A stretch of DNA of 30,624 nucleotides from NCBI GenBank assembly GCA_036752465.1, contig DAIOSQ010000004.1:1-30624 (forward strand), in the 5' to 3' direction. A model generated the notes under the pieces. It worked only from the letters and a program-made list of their open reading frames with translations. It did not search any database and was not told the origin of the DNA. The position numbers and the translations under genes were made by a program. Source of the DNA: DAIOSQ01 sp036752465 (GTDB taxonomy: Bacteria > Pseudomonadota > Gammaproteobacteria > Legionellales > Legionellaceae). Position 1 is the stretch's first letter, and each line of letters starts with the position of its first letter. Positions 1-7,878 of this stretch are shown piece after piece.

Positions 1-1
1 G

Positions 2-577
2 CTGGTACACAAAGGCAATATCATGAAATTCACGGAAGGCGCTTTTAAAAATTGGGGCTACGAAACTGCCAAGCAAGATTTCCACGCGCAGGAATATCAG
101 GGTGGTCCATGGCTATCAGTTGTGAATCCCAAAACAAAGCAAACAATTGTCATCAAAGATGTGATTGCGGACGCTTTCTTACAACAAATTTTGTTAAGGC
201 CCCAGGAGTATAGTGTGATTGCAACACTTAACTTAAATGGCGACTATATTTCTGATGCTTTGGCGGCGCAAGTCGGTGGTATAGGCATTGCGCCTGGTGC
301 AAATTTAGGCGATGGTATTGCGGTTTTCGAAGCAACGCACGGTACTGCTCCAAAATACGCGGGTCAAGACAAAGTCAATCCTGGCTCGCTCATTCTCTCT
401 GCTGAGATGATGTTAAGACATCTTGGCTGGGTTGCTGCAGCGGACTTGATTATTAAGGGTATGGAAGGGGCCATTCAAGCAAAAACAGTCACCTACGATT
501 TTGAGCGTTTGATGACAGGTGCGACTTGTGTCAGTTGTTCTGGCTTTGCTGCAGCATTAATTCAACATATGTCGTAA
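2..577 (+). CDS. icd: Isocitrate dehydrogenase [NADP], C-terminal part (5' end outside window)
   Basis: This is the C-terminal part (about 191 residues) of NADP-dependent isocitrate dehydrogenase, the cytosolic TCA enzyme that converts isocitrate to 2-oxoglutarate and CO2. The open frame runs in from the window edge and its first codons read LVHKGNIMKFTEG, as inside the E. coli enzyme, so the ATG at 23 is internal. Visible family blocks are VIADAFLQQILLRP, LNLNGDYISDALAAQVGG, the cofactor-binding stretch ATHGTAPKYAGQDKVNPGS, and the terminal AKTVTYDFERLM segment. Length and ending match the roughly 416-residue E. coli-type enzyme, with no sign of damage. It is followed by a non-coding stretch and then clpS-clpA, a neighbourhood common in gammaproteobacteria, where cspD often lies nearby; no cspD is seen here. 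Confidence 0.97.
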   Translation: MVHKGNIMKFTEGAFKNWGYETAKQDFHAQEYQGGPWLSVVNPKTKQTIVIKDVIADAFLQQILLRPQEYSVIATLNLNGDYISDALAAQVGGIGIAPGANLGDGIAVFEATHGTAPKYAGQDKVNPGSLILSAEMMLRHLGWVAAADLIIKGMEGAIQAKTVTYDFERLMTGATCVSCSGFAAALIQHMS

Positions 578-892
578 CCACACACCCCCACGCAAGCAAC
601 CCCTTGTTGTAGGTAGGGAATTTGGCGACGCACCTGCCTGCTTTCCGTCGCAGCGTATTTGGGCACAGACCACGATGTTTTTGTGTCCAGGAGGGTTCCT
701 TGCCTAACAAGCTTACCTGCTGCAAAGCATTGCACAGGCCTTTGTGATTGTCTGCATGGTTAGTGAGCTTTGCGTTTAGCAGGATAAACTATAAATTCAA
801 GGCTGTAGCAAGAAATATTTATTTCGTCTTACGGTAAATTTTTACTAGATAAAGCACCAATATCGATCTATAAAAATAATATGGGAATAACT
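578..892. other. Non-coding stretch between icd and clpS, with a branched foldable element
   Basis: About 315 bases without a convincing gene. The left two thirds (603-711) can fold into a long closing stem with two internal hairpins (separate entry). A small TGCAA/TTGCA hairpin follows at 721-734. The right part is AT-rich and must hold the clpS promoter: TATAAA at 790-795 is a possible -10 box, next to the inverted repeat GTTTA/TAAAC (774-778 and 785-789). No good -35 box was found. No T-tract follows the stems, so a standard terminator for icd is not evident. Confidence 0.6.
603..711. ncRNA. Candidate structured RNA or imperfect inverted-repeat element, three-way-junction fold
   Basis: The outer arms pair as CTTGTT (603-608) with AACAAG (706-711), then, after a two-base bulge, AGGTAGGGAA (611-620) with TTCCTTGCCT (696-705), allowing two G-T pairs. 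That is about 16 pairs in all. Inside sit two hairpins: GCGACG (625-630) with CGTCGC (646-651), a perfect 6-bp stem, and TGGGCACA (660-667) with TGTGTCCA (682-689), 8 pairs with one wobble. The element lies wholly in the icd-clpS intergenic region. It could be a small RNA, a 5' or 3' UTR structure, or a MITE-like or REP-like repeat. The strand cannot be decided, and no matching family is recognised. The fold was found by eye, not by energy calculation. Confidence 0.4.
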
Positions 893-1216
893 ATGAGTAA
901 CCACTACTTAGTTGAAGTAAGCGAGCCATCCGAGGCGCTACAGGTTGCTCAAACGAAAAATGCAGAGCCGAAACGCTATAAAGTGATAATCTTGAATGAT
1001 GATTATACGCCGATGGATTTCGTGGTTGAAGTGTTACAGTATTTTTTTCACATGGCTGAGGCCATTGCTATCCAAGTGATGCTAGAGGTGCATCATCATG
1101 GTAGGGCTGTGTGTGGAATCTTTACCAGAGACATAGCTGAAACCAAAGTAGCTCTAGTCAATGATTATGCAACAAAGAATGAACACCCGCTGTTGTGCTA
1201 TATGGAACGAGAGTAG
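893..1216 (+). CDS. clpS: ATP-dependent Clp protease adaptor ClpS
   Basis: ClpS is the cytosolic adaptor that binds N-degron substrates and hands them to the N-domain of ClpA. The product is 107 residues from the ATG at 893, close to the 106 of E. coli ClpS. The core is clear: YKVIILNDDYTPMDFVVEVL holds the Asn-Asp pair of the N-degron pocket, VHHHGRAVCGIFTRDIAETK follows, and HPLLC is near the end. I prefer the ATG at 893 because GGGA lies six bases upstream. An in-frame ATG at 881 has no ribosome-binding site and would add four residues (MGIT). It lies 33 bases before clpA on the same strand, so the two are probably co-transcribed, as in most proteobacteria. Confidence 0.95.
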   Translation: MSNHYLVEVSEPSEALQVAQTKNAEPKRYKVIILNDDYTPMDFVVEVLQYFFHMAEAIAIQVMLEVHHHGRAVCGIFTRDIAETKVALVNDYATKNEHPLLCYMERE

Positions 1217-1249
1217 GTTGTTTGTCCTGGAAAACAAGGAGCAATAGCC

Positions 1250-3517
1250 ATGCTAAATAAAGAGCTTGAATTTACCCTGAATCTCGCATTTAAGGAGGCA
1301 AAAGAAAAACGCCACGAATTCATGACGGTAGAACATTTGTTGTTGTCATTACTGGATAATCCAGCGGCAGCCAATGTTTTACAAGCATGCGATGCTAACA
1401 TTGAAACGTTGCGTCGTGAGCTGGCTGAGTTTATTGACGAAACCACACCGGTCATTCCCTTTCATGAGATGGATCGTGAAACTCAACCCACACTTGGATT
1501 TCAACGTGTCTTACAGCGCGCTGTGTTTCATGTACAATCTGCGGGAAAAACTGAAGTTTCCGGTGCTAATGTTTTGGCAGCGATTTTTAGCGAGCAGGAG
1601 AGTCAAGCGGTTTATTTTTTACGACGTGAGAACATCACGCGTTTAGATGTCATCAACTATATTTCCCATGGTGTGACTAAGTATCAAAGTCAAGATTTGC
1701 GAGATAATCTCGGTTCTGCAATGGAAGATGAAATGTCTACGGGGGATTGCAGTGAGTCACCCTTAGAAAGTTATTGTATGAATCTAAATCGTCGTGCTCG
1801 CCTCGGTAAAATAGACCCTTTGATTGGTCGCGATGAAGAAATCCAAAGAACCATTCAAATATTGTGTCGCAGACGTAAAAATAACCCCTTATTGGTAGGT
1901 GAGGCCGGTGTTGGTAAAACAGCCATCGCGGAAGGATTGGCTCGCAAAATTGTTGATAAAGAAGTGCCTGACGCAATCAGTCATTGTGTGGTGTATTCGT
2001 TGGATCTAGGCTCATTATTGGCAGGCACGAAATATCGAGGTGATTTTGAAAAACGCTTGAAGGCTGTTTTAAAACAATTGTCTGAACAGGATGGCGGGGT
2101 GTTATTCATTGATGAAATTCACACCATTATAGGCGCTGGGGCAGCGTCCGGTGGGGTTATGGATGCCTCTAACCTAATCAAACCGCTTTTGGCCAATGGC
2201 GAGCTCAAGTGTATAGGCTCAACGACCTACCAAGAGTATCGCGGTATTTTTGAAAAAGATCGCGCCTTAGCAAGACGCTTCCAGAAAATAGATATTCCAG
2301 AGCCTAGTGTGGATGACACTTTCGAAATCCTTAAAGGCTTGAAAGAAAAATTTGAAGTGCATCATGGGGTACGCTTTTCTATCCCGTCATTGCGAGCAGC
2401 TGCCGAACTGTCGGCAAAATATATCAATGACCGTTTCTTACCAGACAAGGCAATTGACGTGGTGGACGAAGCTGGCGCATATCAAAATCTATTAACTGTC
2501 AATAAACGTAAAAAAATGATTTCAGTGACTGAAATCGAACAAGTGGTTGCAAAAATTGCGCGTGTACCCTTGAAAAAGGTTTCTTCACGCGATCGTGACA
2601 CGTTGCGCAATTTGGAAAGAGATTTAAAACTACTGGTTTATGGCCAAGATGTGGCCATATCAGCGCTGGCGTCGGCCATTAAGTTGGCGCGATCAGGTCT
2701 GCGTGAATCGGGTAAGCCAGTTGGATGTTTTTTGTTTGCTGGTCCTACTGGGGTTGGTAAAACCGAGGTTACCAAGCAGTTGGCCAATTTGCTCGGTATA
2801 GAATTATTGCGCTTTGATATGTCAGAGTATATGGAAAAACACACCGTATCTCGGCTTATAGGCGCACCACCCGGTTATGTGGGCTATGATCAAGGCGGCT
2901 TGTTGACTGAAGCCGTGACCAAGCATCCACACGCTGTTGTTTTGCTCGATGAAATTGAAAAAGCGCATTCAGATGTGTTTAATTTGTTATTGCAAATTAT
3001 GGACCATGGCACACTGACCGATACCAATGGACGACATGCTGATTTTAGGCATGTTATTTTAGTGATGACCAGCAATGCGGGTGCCAGCGAAATCGCGAGA
3101 AATACTATGGGCTTTGCTACACAAAACCACAGCAATGATGGTTTGGATGTATTAAAAAAACAATTTAGTCCGGAATTCAGAAATAGGCTAGATGCCATTA
3201 TAAATTTCACCGAATTGGATACACTGACCATAGGTTTAGTGGTGGACAAATTTGTTATGGAACTAGAAGAACAATTGGCTGCCAAAGGCGTTGGTTTAAC
3301 GGTAGAAAAATCCGCAAGACAATGGCTGATGGAGCATGGTTATGAAAAAAGTATGGGTGCAAGACCTATGGCCCGCTTGATTCAAGAAAACGTGAAAAAG
3401 CCGCTGGCGGATGAGATTTTATTTGGCAAACTCGCCAACGGTGGACATGTCACGGTCGCTTTAAAAGACGGTAAATTACATTTTGATTTTGAAGACTATC
3501 GCGAGGGTGTTTGTTAG
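1250..3517 (+). CDS. clpA: ATP-dependent Clp protease ATP-binding subunit ClpA
   Basis: ClpA is the AAA+ unfoldase that forms hexamers on the ClpP peptidase and degrades N-degron and other substrates in the cytosol. The product has 755 residues (E. coli 758). The order is a double Clp N-domain (about 1-145), AAA module 1 with Walker A GEAGVGKT (217-224) and Walker B VLFIDEIHT, then AAA module 2 with Walker A GPTGVGKT (498-505), Walker B VVLLDEIEKA, the sensor stretch VILVMTSNAG, and the C-terminal small domain with GARPMARLIQ. There is no ClpB-type middle coiled coil, which excludes ClpB. AAGGAG sits just upstream of the ATG. It directly follows clpS, its adaptor. No clpP is in the window. 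Confidence 0.98.
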   Translation: MLNKELEFTLNLAFKEAKEKRHEFMTVEHLLLSLLDNPAAANVLQACDANIETLRRELAEFIDETTPVIPFHEMDRETQPTLGFQRVLQRAVFHVQSAGKTEVSGANVLAAIFSEQESQAVYFLRRENITRLDVINYISHGVTKYQSQDLRDNLGSAMEDEMSTGDCSESPLESYCMNLNRRARLGKIDPLIGRDEEIQRTIQILCRRRKNNPLLVGEAGVGKTAIAEGLARKIVDKEVPDAISHCVVYSLDLGSLLAGTKYRGDFEKRLKAVLKQLSEQDGGVLFIDEIHTIIGAGAASGGVMDASNLIKPLLANGELKCIGSTTYQEYRGIFEKDRALARRFQKIDIPEPSVDDTFEILKGLKEKFEVHHGVRFSIPSLRAAAELSAKYINDRFLPDKAIDVVDEAGAYQNLLTVNKRKKMISVTEIEQVVAKIARVPLKKVSSRDRDTLRNLERDLKLLVYGQDVAISALASAIKLARSGLRESGKPVGCFLFAGPTGVGKTEVTKQLANLLGIELLRFDMSEYMEKHTVSRLIGAPPGYVGYDQGGLLTEAVTKHPHAVVLLDEIEKAHSDVFNLLLQIMDHGTLTDTNGRHADFRHVILVMTSNAGASEIARNTMGFATQNHSNDGLDVLKKQFSPEFRNRLDAIINFTELDTLTIGLVVDKFVMELEEQLAAKGVGLTVEKSARQWLMEHGYEKSMGARPMARLIQENVKKPLADEILFGKLANGGHVTVALKDGKLHFDFEDYREGVC

Positions 3518-3588
3518 CCGAGGACCTATGTTTTTATGTAGTCAATTGTGATAACTTGTGCGGCTTTACATCATCATGCCAGGTTATC

Positions 3589-4185
3589 ATGAGATTATTT
3601 GCGAAGTCCGATTCTTTTTATCAATATTGCAGTTTGCTGCTGTCAGCAGCCAAGTCTGCAGATGTTACCAGGCGGCCATGCTCCAGCGAGCATATGGCCC
3701 GCATAGCCCAAAATATCCCGGGTATACTCTGTGCATTGGGTGCATTTAGACACTATTATCAAGGTTTATCCCCTAATCCCACGGCACAACTGGCTAGATT
3801 GAGTTACCAAGCATATATACAGGCCCAACAATTGCAGTTGGTGGAATTGCAGCAATCCAAGCGGGCGCTGAATCTATTGATTGACCGCATCCTTAGTCGT
3901 CATTCCTTGCAACAGCAATTGGATTTGCATGCTGCACAAATGATGCTCTTTTTGATTCTAGGCTGTCTTTGGAGTCAACACAGCTTGCAGTCTGAACAAC
4001 ATACAGGCAATAAAATTGGGTATGCTGTTATCGCAAGTGCTGCTTTGATCTGGGGAGGACTGGGCGCAATGGCGCAATATGAGCTGCGCAGTCGGCGCGC
4101 ATGCATGCGCATCAGGCATTTTTTAGATGATTTGGAGCAAAGTGTTGAGCAACAACAATGGGGGCTGCAAGCATGTGCTCTGTAA
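3589..4185 (+). CDS. Hypothetical small membrane protein
   Basis: I do not recognise this product of about 199 residues. The frame is open back to 3511, overlapping the end of clpA, but the ATG at 3589 has AGG five bases upstream and gives a more sensible N-terminus (MRLFAKSDSF). The middle is Gln/Leu-rich and probably helical. Two hydrophobic stretches follow: MMLFLILGCLW, and IGYAVIASAALIWGGLGAMA near the C-terminus, so one or two membrane spans are likely. The last 35 residues are basic and then Gln-rich. It lies 71 bases after clpA on the same strand and may be read through from it. It is a plausible lineage-specific gene, but coding status rests only on length and membrane pattern. Confidence 0.55.
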   Translation: MRLFAKSDSFYQYCSLLLSAAKSADVTRRPCSSEHMARIAQNIPGILCALGAFRHYYQGLSPNPTAQLARLSYQAYIQAQQLQLVELQQSKRALNLLIDRILSRHSLQQQLDLHAAQMMLFLILGCLWSQHSLQSEQHTGNKIGYAVIASAALIWGGLGAMAQYELRSRRACMRIRHFLDDLEQSVEQQQWGLQACAL

Positions 4186-4336
4186 AGTTTTGAGTCGTAT
4201 GTCTGTGCCCGCAACTATAGCTTAATATTGTCAGAAAAGTTATACTCTCGGCCCACTGCAAGGAAAGCGGTTTTGCAGATTTTGTGACCAAGCAACTACA
4301 CAAAATCTCTTTGTCCAATCATTAAAGGAGCATGCA

Positions 4337-4663
4337 ATGTTAAAAATCCTGTTGTCGTCGGCTATGGTGACCCTATGTGTGTGCAGTGTGGCATACGCTG
4401 AAAACCAAATGGCTACGACCATAGAGTCCGCCGTGATCGTAGAAAATAAAACGCCCAAAATCAATTTGAATCAAGCCGATGTAGCGGCCTTGATCCATTC
4501 ATTCAAAGGCATAGGTAAAAAAAGAGCACAAGCCATTGTTCATTACCGCGAAAGTCATGGGCCATTTAAATCAATAGAAGATCTCACCGAGGTCACGGGC
4601 TTTGGCCCGCTGTTTGTCAGCAGACATCGGCAGGAGTTGGAGAAAATCTTTACTGTTAATTAA
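4337..4663 (+). CDS. Secreted ComEA-family helix-hairpin-helix DNA-binding protein
   Basis: This 108-residue protein has a signal peptide (residues about 1-21, LLSSAMVTLCVCSVAYA, likely cut after AYA). A ComEA-type tandem helix-hairpin-helix module follows: INLNQADVAAL, then FKGIGKKRAQAIVHYRE with the GIGKKRA hairpin, then FKSIEDLTEVTGFG. In this family the module binds double-stranded DNA in the periplasm, typically for uptake during natural transformation. In gammaproteobacteria small secreted proteins of this kind are often annotated as competence protein ComEA. AAGGAG lies about six bases upstream of the ATG. There are no other competence genes nearby, so a role in DNA uptake is inferred from family only. 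Confidence 0.9.
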   Translation: MLKILLSSAMVTLCVCSVAYAENQMATTIESAVIVENKTPKINLNQADVAALIHSFKGIGKKRAQAIVHYRESHGPFKSIEDLTEVTGFGPLFVSRHRQELEKIFTVN

Positions 4664-4729
4664 TTCTGGAAACATCTTTGATATTTACTATACTTAAGGC
4701 ATAAGACTCAACTGACCGAGGCCCATCTT

Positions 4730-5903
4730 ATGCCCATACAAGCTCATGCAATCGATCAACAACAGGCTGCGCTGAGTCGTGCTCAGGCGTTTGCAGAGGG
4801 TGCCAAACTTGTGCTAACGGCAAAGACTGTATTTGATGGGCAGCAACAAGAAAATATTGAGACACTGTTGCGTGAGATCCAAGCTCGTATTGCTGATGTG
4901 GCCACCCCTCCCGAGCAGTATAAAAAACTTATGTATGAGTTTATTGTCAGGTTGTCTGCAGCCACAGGGTTAGAGGAAAAAGACATTGTTCTGGGTGAAT
5001 CATACTGGGTGTGGCAGTGTTATCAACGACCTGCAAGACAAGTCATCATCAACATCCCTGACTCTGCGTTTAGATTGCAGATAGCAGAAGCAGCGATTCA
5101 TGCTCCACTGACCCAAGCACAGAAAGAACTGTTGGTGCAGATCCATGCTTCACCAGCACCAGCTTGGGCCAAGCAACTTAGACCATGGGAACGGACATAT
5201 CTAAAAAAAATCATTCCCAAGACGCTAGCGGAAGCTGATAACGTCTGGTCTGCGTACGAAAAGATCTTACCGGCAACCTTGCGACGGATCCCAGGCATAG
5301 CGAATGCGACTAAAAAAACCACCAAGTTTATCGATGAAGACGGCAATCAAGTGGTTAAGCACTGCTATCGCCAAGGTGTTCCTACCGCTTACAATATGCC
5401 CCAAGCGTATTATCAATGCAGCGCACAGGATAATCTGCAGCAAATGCTAGATGCCATACGACCTGAGGTCAAACAGGACTTTCAGGCCTATTGGCAGCTT
5501 CCCGCAACAACTCAACTTAAACCACCTATCTTGCTACTCGGCTTATTGACGCACAAGGAATACGGCAATCCCCTGCAAATACTTTTGGATACGGATCTCT
5601 TAAGTACTGGGTTTACTTTGAGTGGTTCAGAAAATAATACCCAACGTACCGAGGAGAAAACCAGGGCAATTGCTGTTTTGTCGGCAGACCCATCCTACGA
5701 TGATATCTGTATCCTGGACCAGAATATCGGTGTCAATCAAGGTCGAGGTTGGATGACAGGAGTGCCAGTGGATAGCTTTATTGAGCGGGCCAACCAGCTG
5801 TTGCAACAAGTTAGGCAGGCAGTAACTACGTCAGAGTCACCATCTCTCGATGCAAAGCTGGCAGCGGCCCAAGCAAAAAACTCTCTGGTGACGTGGCCTT
5901 CAA
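4730..5903 (+). CDS. Putative SidF-like phosphoinositide phosphatase effector, N-terminal part (runs into assembly gap)
   Basis: First part of a gene interrupted by ten Ns at 5904-5913. The 391 visible residues have no signal peptide and are mostly helical. Late in the segment come DDICILDQNIGVNQGRGW and then a helix rich in Gln and Leu. SopB/IpgD and SidF proteins have a comparable Asn-Gly-Val-Asn stretch ahead of their catalytic motif, but this comparison is from memory and weak. The strong evidence for function is in the continuation (5914-6758), which carries CKSAKDRTG. GAGG lies eight bases before the ATG. TATACT at 4689-4694 could be a -10 box, with a poor -35. The frame changes across the gap only because the N-run length is a placeholder; a true gap whose length is a multiple of three would join both parts. 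Confidence 0.7.
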
Positions 5904-5929
5904 NNNNNNNNNNTGGCAGCGGCCCAAGC
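5859..5929 (+). repeat. 16-bp direct repeat flanking the assembly gap
   Basis: TGGCAGCGGCCCAAGC occurs at 5859-5874 and again at 5914-5929, the second copy starting exactly at the gap edge. Both encode LAAAQA in the reading frames of the two gene parts. This suggests a tandem repeat with a unit of at least 45 bases (true unit unknown) that the assembler could not close, so the number of repeat units in the protein is unknown. Confidence 0.8.
5904..5913. other. Assembly gap (10 Ns)
   Basis: Ten Ns inside the phosphatase-like gene. The run is probably a placeholder and not a measured length. As written it shifts the frame by one base. A gap length divisible by three would restore one open frame from 4730 to 6758. 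Confidence 0.95.
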
Positions 5930-6758
5930 TGCAATCTCGGCATTGGCCGTGCATAACCAAAAAGCCCTGCAAACCGGACGCAATAAAGATTTATTCACTG
6001 CAGCGTTGTGCCACTATGTGACGGAACAGTTGGGTGGCTCAGTCGTAACTAATTGCAAAAGCGCCAAGGATCGCACAGGTTTAGAGATCATCATGGCAGA
6101 TGCCATTGACATATATGTACGTACAGATAGCGCGGGGGAATTGCCGCAATTTGACGAGCAGGACTCTGCTAAAAGAGCGCGTTTTATTGGGATTTTCCGA
6201 GCAATTTTTGATAGCCAACATCATCAATTGATTGCTAACGATAATAGCCCTGGTAGCCAAGGTATCAAAGATGGCGGGGCATTGGATCCGGATATTATCG
6301 AGGCGCTGGGTGACAGTTATACGGTCGGCAAAAAGTTAGCTGGTCTTAATAAACCAAAAACATTTTGGGCGAAATACAAAAAGCCCATTGTGGCAGGTTT
6401 GCTGATCCTGGCGACTATCGTCAGTATTGCATTACTGGCTTCTGGAGTGTTAACTCCGTTGGGATTGGTTGTGGCGCTGGGGGTATGTATGCTGGGTGCC
6501 CATTGTGCCACTTTATGGGAATTAGGCAAACAAAACAGAGTCGCTGACAAAAATCCACACCATGCACCAGCTACGCAGCTATCCATCGCAGACGATGAGG
6601 TCACGATGCTGTCTGAATCCAAATGCCCCATAGCGGCATCCCCTCGTGCTGATGTTGTCAAATTGACTACGGTAGTTGCTGCACATTCAAAAGCAATTGA
6701 TGATGATCAGGACAAACAAGTAGTGACTAAGTCGCCGTATGACCGAGATTGCAAATAG
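5914..6758 (+). CDS. Putative SidF-like phosphoinositide phosphatase effector, C-terminal part with CX5R motif and membrane hairpin
   Basis: The frame read from the gap edge begins AAAQAAISALAVHNQKA, so the ATG-like start at 5943 (a GTG-type codon in mid-helix) is not a real start. At 6054-6080 it encodes CKSAKDRTG, a CX5R phosphatase loop. The same loop type occurs in INPP4 (CKSAKDRT), SopB/IpgD (CKSGKDRTG) and Legionella SidF. About 100 residues later a hydrophobic hairpin (PIVAGLLILATIVSIALLASG, then LGLVVALGVCMLGAHCATLW) precedes a polar tail. SidF likewise carries two C-terminal membrane segments that anchor it on the Legionella vacuole. I infer a host-directed phosphoinositide phosphatase. 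Substrate position, secretion and exact family are not shown. Together the two parts give at least about 670 residues. Confidence 0.75.
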
Positions 6759-6799
6759 GCTAACTATTGCGCTGTAGGCGACCACGTTGCAGAGTTACA

Positions 6800-6829
6800 T
6801 TGACACGAGTGCATGTCCACGCTTAGCAT
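6800..6829 (+). promoter_or_regulatory. Candidate sigma-70 promoter of ispB
   Basis: A perfect -35 box TTGACA (6800-6805) and TAGCAT (6824-6829) are 18 bases apart. Transcription would start near 6836, about 22 bases before the ATG at 6859. The promoter overlaps the in-frame extension from 6787, which supports the shorter ispB start. Confidence 0.55.
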
Positions 6830-6858
6830 ATGCTATATTTAATCGGTGTGGTAACTTG

Positions 6859-7827
6859 ATGGAAGTTGATCATATACGCGAGTTAGTAGGCGAAAATTTT
6901 GCAGCTGTGCATGCTCTAATGTTAGAGAGAATCAAGTCCCCCGTTCAATTGATAGAAGATGTAGCCAATCATGCCATAGCAGGCGGCGGTAAGCGGTTGC
7001 GACCCTTGCTGGTTTTGCTTACCAGCCACGCCTGTGGCTATCAAGGCAACGATCATATCAAGCTTGCCGCGATGATTGAATTTTTCCATACGGCAACGTT
7101 ACTGCATGATGATGTGATTGACGAGTCAAGTCTGCGTCGCGGGCAAGAAACAGCCAATCTAAAGTGGGGCAATAAAATCAGTATTTTGGTAGGCGACTAT
7201 CTATTTACCAAATACTTGCAGCTCATGGTCGAAGTGGGTGATATCGAAATTATTGAACTGCTGATTGAGATTGCACCCCAGATGGGCACGGGTGAAATTC
7301 TTGAATTTTCAAATCGTCACAATGCCAATCTCACCATCGGCAGATATTTAGATACGATTCGTGCTAAAACATCGTTGCTCTTTGCCGCAGCAACTTCTGT
7401 AGGCGCGCTGATCAGCAAAGCGGATTTGAGCATACAGAAAGCGCTTTATACTTATGGGTTGCATTTGGGTAACGCATTTCAGCTCACGGATGACGCACTT
7501 GATTATTGCTCGCAAGCCGAAGTATTTGGTAAGAATATAGGCACAGATTTGGTGGGTGGGAAACTAACCTATCCGCTGTTGTACGCGCTTAAGCAGAGTG
7601 CTCCAGACAAACAACTTAAATTAACCGCCTGCATTGAGCAAGGGGGTGTTGATTGTATACCTGAAATTCTTGAGGCGATTGCAGCGACACAAGCCATTGA
7701 ATCGACCTATAGCATAGCTGCCGAGGAAATTGAGTGCGCCGTGCTTGCGTTACAAATCATTCCTGAGTCAAGCTATAAACTTGCACTGCAAGAGTTGGCG
7801 CAGGATGTCGTTAAGCGCAAATATTAA
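6859..7827 (+). CDS. ispB: Octaprenyl diphosphate synthase (trans-polyprenyl synthase)
   Basis: IspB extends farnesyl diphosphate with isopentenyl diphosphate to make the long prenyl tail of ubiquinone or menaquinone; it is a soluble cytosolic enzyme. The 322 residues match E. coli IspB (323) end to end. Seen are GGGKRLRP (42-49), the first Asp-rich motif DDVID (84-88) in LLHDDVIDES, the second DDALD (211-215) in FQLTDDALDY, and GKNIGTDLVGGKLTYPLL. The in-frame extension to a TTG at 6787 was rejected: MEVDHIREL aligns with the E. coli start MNLEKINEL, and a promoter lies within the extension. Chain length (C40 or other) cannot be read from the sequence with certainty. The following gene starts 51 bases downstream with its own -10 box. 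Confidence 0.95.
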   Translation: MEVDHIRELVGENFAAVHALMLERIKSPVQLIEDVANHAIAGGGKRLRPLLVLLTSHACGYQGNDHIKLAAMIEFFHTATLLHDDVIDESSLRRGQETANLKWGNKISILVGDYLFTKYLQLMVEVGDIEIIELLIEIAPQMGTGEILEFSNRHNANLTIGRYLDTIRAKTSLLFAAATSVGALISKADLSIQKALYTYGLHLGNAFQLTDDALDYCSQAEVFGKNIGTDLVGGKLTYPLLYALKQSAPDKQLKLTACIEQGGVDCIPEILEAIAATQAIESTYSIAAEEIECAVLALQIIPESSYKLALQELAQDVVKRKY

Positions 7828-7842
7828 CTTGTATTTGCAAGG

Positions 7843-7848
7843 TATAAT
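7843..7848 (+). promoter_or_regulatory. Candidate -10 box of the diiron/acyltransferase fusion gene
   Basis: A perfect TATAAT lies 31 bases before the ATG at 7879, just after the ispB stop. It is preceded by the short inverted repeat CTTG/CAAG (7829-7841). No good -35 box is present at normal spacing, so the promoter may need an activator, or it may be fortuitous. Confidence 0.4.
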
Positions 7849-7878
7849 CCCTAGTTTGATGAATGTGTGAGTGCTGCT

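Noticed and set aside
531..725. 64-codon open frame on the - strand in the icd-clpS gap
   Set aside because: It overlaps the end of icd and the foldable element, has no ribosome-binding site, and its product resembles nothing; the open frame is most likely incidental.
4221..4229. CTTAATATT, half of the Legionella PmrA box
   Set aside because: The second half-site is missing at the expected spacing, so a PmrA site is not supported.
6787..6858. N-terminal extension of ispB from a TTG codon
   Set aside because: The ATG at 6859 aligns with the E. coli start, and a TTGACA promoter lies inside the extension.
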